Origin: Neomegalonema sp.
Lineage (GTDB): Bacteria > Pseudomonadota > Alphaproteobacteria > Rhodobacterales > Rhodobacteraceae
Assembly (NCBI GenBank): GCA_022760435.1
Contig: JALEFY010000037.1
Location: forward strand, 147,944 to 211,943
DNA: 64,000 nt
Direction: 5' to 3'
The position numbers and the translations under genes were made by a program. The notes under the pieces are model-generated. The model had not been told where the DNA came from, searched no databases, and saw only the letters and a list, made by a program, of their open reading frames with translations. Numbering within the stretch: the first letter of the stretch is position 1; each line of letters opens with the position of its first letter. This document shows positions 61,665-64,000 of this stretch, piece after piece.

Positions 61665-64000
61665 TCGAGCCGTTCTTCGCGCGCGCGGCGACGGGCTTCC
61701 CTGGTCGCTTCATCCGCCTCGCTCTCACCCTCGAAGACCTTGTTCAGCGGCCCCGGCGCGATGATCGAGAGCGGATTGGTCGACACGTCCAGATCCTGGA
61801 ACGTGCCCCGCGCGGCAAAGGACATGTTGATAATCCCCCGCCCCGCCCCGCCGGTCAGCACCTCGCCCAGCACCGGCACCCGGCTCAACGCACCGCCGAG
61901 CAGGAAGAAGGGCGAGACCGAGCCATAAAGATCGACCTTGCGCGCCCCCATATCCACCGTGCCTTCCGCCGCGACGCCATAGGAGATCCCGGTGGCAACC
62001 CCATCGCGCAAGGTGAGCACATCGCCCGCGATCTCGAAAGGCAGCTCGACATTGTTGAAGGTGATCCCACCGGTGCGCAAAGTGTCAAACGCACCGAAGA
62101 TCGAAGCCACCGCAAGGCCGCGAGCAATCGTCGGCGTGTCGGTGACGACCACATCGCGCATCGTCAGCTTCCCGGAGCCACGGCGCGGCGGCTGGGCCGA
62201 TGTTTGCATCGACAACGCCATCTCGCCGCCCTCAAGATCGGACATCAGCCCCAGATCGGCCAGGGCCATGCCCGCATCGGCGCTGGTGATCTTCAAGCGG
62301 TTGCTTTTCGCATCGCGTGCGTAATCGATGCCGAGCGCGGCTCCGCGCTCACTCTTGCCCGAGAGCTCCCCCGCGATCGCACCATCTTGCGTGCGCTGGA
62401 GCTGACCATGCACGGCGCGCAGCCGAGCGTCACCGCGCAGCAGCACAGTATCAAGCGCCACTTGCAAGGCGACGACGCCCAGATCAAGCGCCGGCTCTTC
62501 GCCCATGGCCTGCCCCGCCTCTCCCTCACCGCGCGCCGCCGCGATCGCCGGGCGCAGATCGAGCTGCGGGCCGGTCAGCCCGAGGCGCAATTGGCCGTCA
62601 TGGCGCAAGGCCTCCAACGAGACTTGCGTGTCAGCGCCAATCGCCAGCTCATCAAGGCGCCCTTGCCGAAAGCGCCCATCCGCGCCCAGGCTCGCTTGCC
62701 CGCTCATGTGCAGCGAGCCCAGATCGGCCGTGATTTCCCGGATCGCGATCTTGTCCTTGTCTGCTTCAACGAGCGCGGCAATCTTCCCTGCCTCTCCCGA
62801 TGGTTTGTGCCAACCGATCCAGGGCAAGGACAGCCCCATGCGCTCGGCATTGAGTTCAGAACGGATCGTCCACAGCCGCGCATCGCGCGAGCTGATCCGC
62901 GCCTCCAGCCAGCCATTGCCCTCCCGCAAGACCCGCTCGGGCACGCCCAGCACAATCAGATCCTTCGCCTCGACAGCGCCATTCAGGGTGAGCGCCGTGC
63001 GCGGCTGGCCTCTTTTGGGTGAGAACCGCTCGTTCCAGACCACATTGAGCACAGGCAGCCCCTGTAACTGGCCGCGCCCCTTGAGCACCAGCTCGCGCGT
63101 ATTAGCCGTCAACTGCGCCCGGCGTGCCTTGGCCCGGCGCTCAAGCCCCGGCACGATCAAGCCGATATTGCGCAGCTGTGCCGAACTCTCGACCTGCACT
63201 TGCTCGAGCTTGAGATCCTTGGCGAGCGGCAGTGACACGCGGGTCTGGCTGCTGGCTGTCCCAGAAACGCTGGCCGGATCAAAGCCCAGCTTGCGGATGA
63301 AGCCCAGCGGCGGCTGATCGATCAACTCCAGCGCGGCCCGTGCCGGACCGCTGGCCCGGATATCGATATCTCCGGCCGGTAGCGGTGCCGCCAGCTCGGT
63401 AATCGCCATGCTCGACCCGCCGATCTGCAAAGCGCCGCGCCCGGGCGGGGTCACCTGCCCGCTCTCAAGGCTCAGATCCACCCGTTCGAGCGTCACATGA
63501 CCCGATCCATGGGCCTGGGTGATCGGCGACATCCCCTTCAGATATGTGCTGGTGACATTGGCAAATCGGAAATCGAGATCGAGCGCCTCTTGGGATGGGC
63601 TGATCCGGAGCGCGACATTGCCGCCGACGACCTTGCCCGACTTGATATGCTCCTCGACCCAAGCCCGCGCCCCCGGCGCTGCCTGCATTGGCCAGAGTGG
63701 GACCAGCCGATCGGCATCAAAGCCGCTGAAACTGGCCTTGAGCTGATAATCGGGCGCCTGACCGTCATAAGACACCGAAGCCGAAGCGATCGCCGCCAGA
63801 TCGGGCGTCTTGAGCAAGATCTCATCGGCCGAAACCGAGAACGGACGGGCGGTGAAGGTCACCTGCGTGCGCGCCTCCTCGATATGGATCGGGTCCACGA
63901 ACACATTGCGCCCGGTCCAACGCAGGTTTTCGGCCCGCGCCTTTCCCTTGGCCGAAACCAGCGCGCCCTGATCATCGCGATGCAGGGTCAAATCGCCCTC
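61658..64000 (-). CDS. YhdP/AsmA-like (DUF3971-type) protein, 5' part beyond window
   Basis: At least 780 residues, open at the right edge with no start seen. The repetitive beta-strand sequence with 'GGMALSMQ', 'LPFEIAGDVLTLRDGVATG' and the end 'YGSVSPFFLLGGALSRVPVLG' to 'GGAGRGIINMSFAARGTF' matches the C-terminal region of YhdP/AsmA-like lipid-transport proteins, which bridge the inner and outer membranes. A 'GFDADRLVPLWP' block and 'YLKGMSPITQAHGSGHVTLE' are typical of the DUF3971 group. The last 15 residues are very basic and acidic ('EATREARRRAREERLDK'). The stop lies in a tandem repeat. Confidence 0.8.
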   Translation of the reverse strand, partial: EGDLTLHRDDQGALVSAKGKARAENLRWTGRNVFVDPIHIEEARTQVTFTARPFSVSADEILLKTPDLAAIASASVSYDGQAPDYQLKASFSGFDADRLVPLWPMQAAPGARAWVEEHIKSGKVVGGNVALRISPSQEALDLDFRFANVTSTYLKGMSPITQAHGSGHVTLERVDLSLESGQVTPPGRGALQIGGSSMAITELAAPLPAGDIDIRASGPARAALELIDQPPLGFIRKLGFDPASVSGTASSQTRVSLPLAKDLKLEQVQVESSAQLRNIGLIVPGLERRAKARRAQLTANTRELVLKGRGQLQGLPVLNVVWNERFSPKRGQPRTALTLNGAVEAKDLIVLGVPERVLREGNGWLEARISSRDARLWTIRSELNAERMGLSLPWIGWHKPSGEAGKIAALVEADKDKIAIREITADLGSLHMSGQASLGADGRFRQGRLDELAIGADTQVSLEALRHDGQLRLGLTGPQLDLRPAIAAARGEGEAGQAMGEEPALDLGVVALQVALDTVLLRGDARLRAVHGQLQRTQDGAIAGELSGKSERGAALGIDYARDAKSNRLKITSADAGMALADLGLMSDLEGGEMALSMQTSAQPPRRGSGKLTMRDVVVTDTPTIARGLAVASIFGAFDTLRTGGITFNNVELPFEIAGDVLTLRDGVATGISYGVAAEGTVDMGARKVDLYGSVSPFFLLGGALSRVPVLGEVLTGGAGRGIINMSFAARGTFQDLDVSTNPLSIIAPGPLNKVFEGESEADEATREARRRAREERLDK

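Overview
The window is a stretch of a high-GC Gram-negative chromosome. The gene content points to an aerobic, aquatic-type alphaproteobacterium. The evidence is the lysC-ptsP pairing with a divergent DUF1178 gene, a long-form phoR-pstSCAB-phoU-phoB cluster, pntA-pntB, serralysin/RTX type I secretion substrates and a flagellin/surface-sugar style locus. A Caulobacterales/Maricaulales/Rhodobacterales-like lineage fits best; no rRNA or tRNA is present to settle it. I see no phage, insertion sequence, CRISPR array or integrase.

Region 1 (1-7.1 kb, minus strand) is a tightly coupled surface-sugar operon: a CMP-nonulosonate (sialic/legionaminic-type) synthetase, two SDR oxidoreductases, a Gfo/Idh/MocA oxidoreductase, an unrecognised 616-residue protein and a 3'-truncated glycosyltransferase-like protein. 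Divergent from it lies a pure RTX calcium-binding protein (7.4-9.5 kb). Region 2 (9.6-18.2 kb, minus strand) is the complete phosphate regulon core phoR-pstS-pstC-pstA-pstB-phoU-phoB, with a candidate Pho box before pstS and RNA hairpins between genes. Region 3 (18.3-29.6 kb) holds DUF1178, lysC, ptsP, a CgeB-like glycosyltransferase, a SIMPL protein, a YaiI/YqxD protein, a HAD phosphatase and the proton-translocating transhydrogenase pntA-pntB. Region 4 (29.7-39.7 kb) is mostly housekeeping on the minus strand: a SYLF protein, an SDR overlapping sufS, two YIP1-like membrane proteins, YihY, argC, then dgt-acyltransferase-DUF2798, with an A-type Fe-S carrier and a rhodanese going the other way. 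Region 5 (39.9-48.8 kb) has a three-domain secreted beta/gamma-crystallin protein, an MsrQ-like heme membrane protein, a DUF547 protein, a UvrD/PcrA helicase with a repeat-expanded N terminus and valS. Region 6 (49.1-64 kb) has a 2086-residue modular serralysin-like metalloprotease, a NIT-domain chemoreceptor with a CheY-like regulator, recG, a membrane M48 peptidase and the C-terminal part of a YhdP/AsmA-like protein cut by the window end.

Two things stand out. Short perfect or near-perfect tandem repeats (units of 10-36 bp, 2-4 copies) recur at gene edges: the 3' end of phoR, upstream of phoR, the 5' end of uvrD, the stop codon of the AsmA-like gene, and beside pntB, sufS, recG and lysC. 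Some have been incorporated into the protein ends. Second, the giant metalloprotease is built from duplicated large modules: three copies of an approximately 320-residue unit between two copies of an approximately 220-residue unit. I could not assign these to a characterised function. Together with the RTX protein and the crystallin-fold protein, they suggest investment in secreted calcium-dependent proteins.
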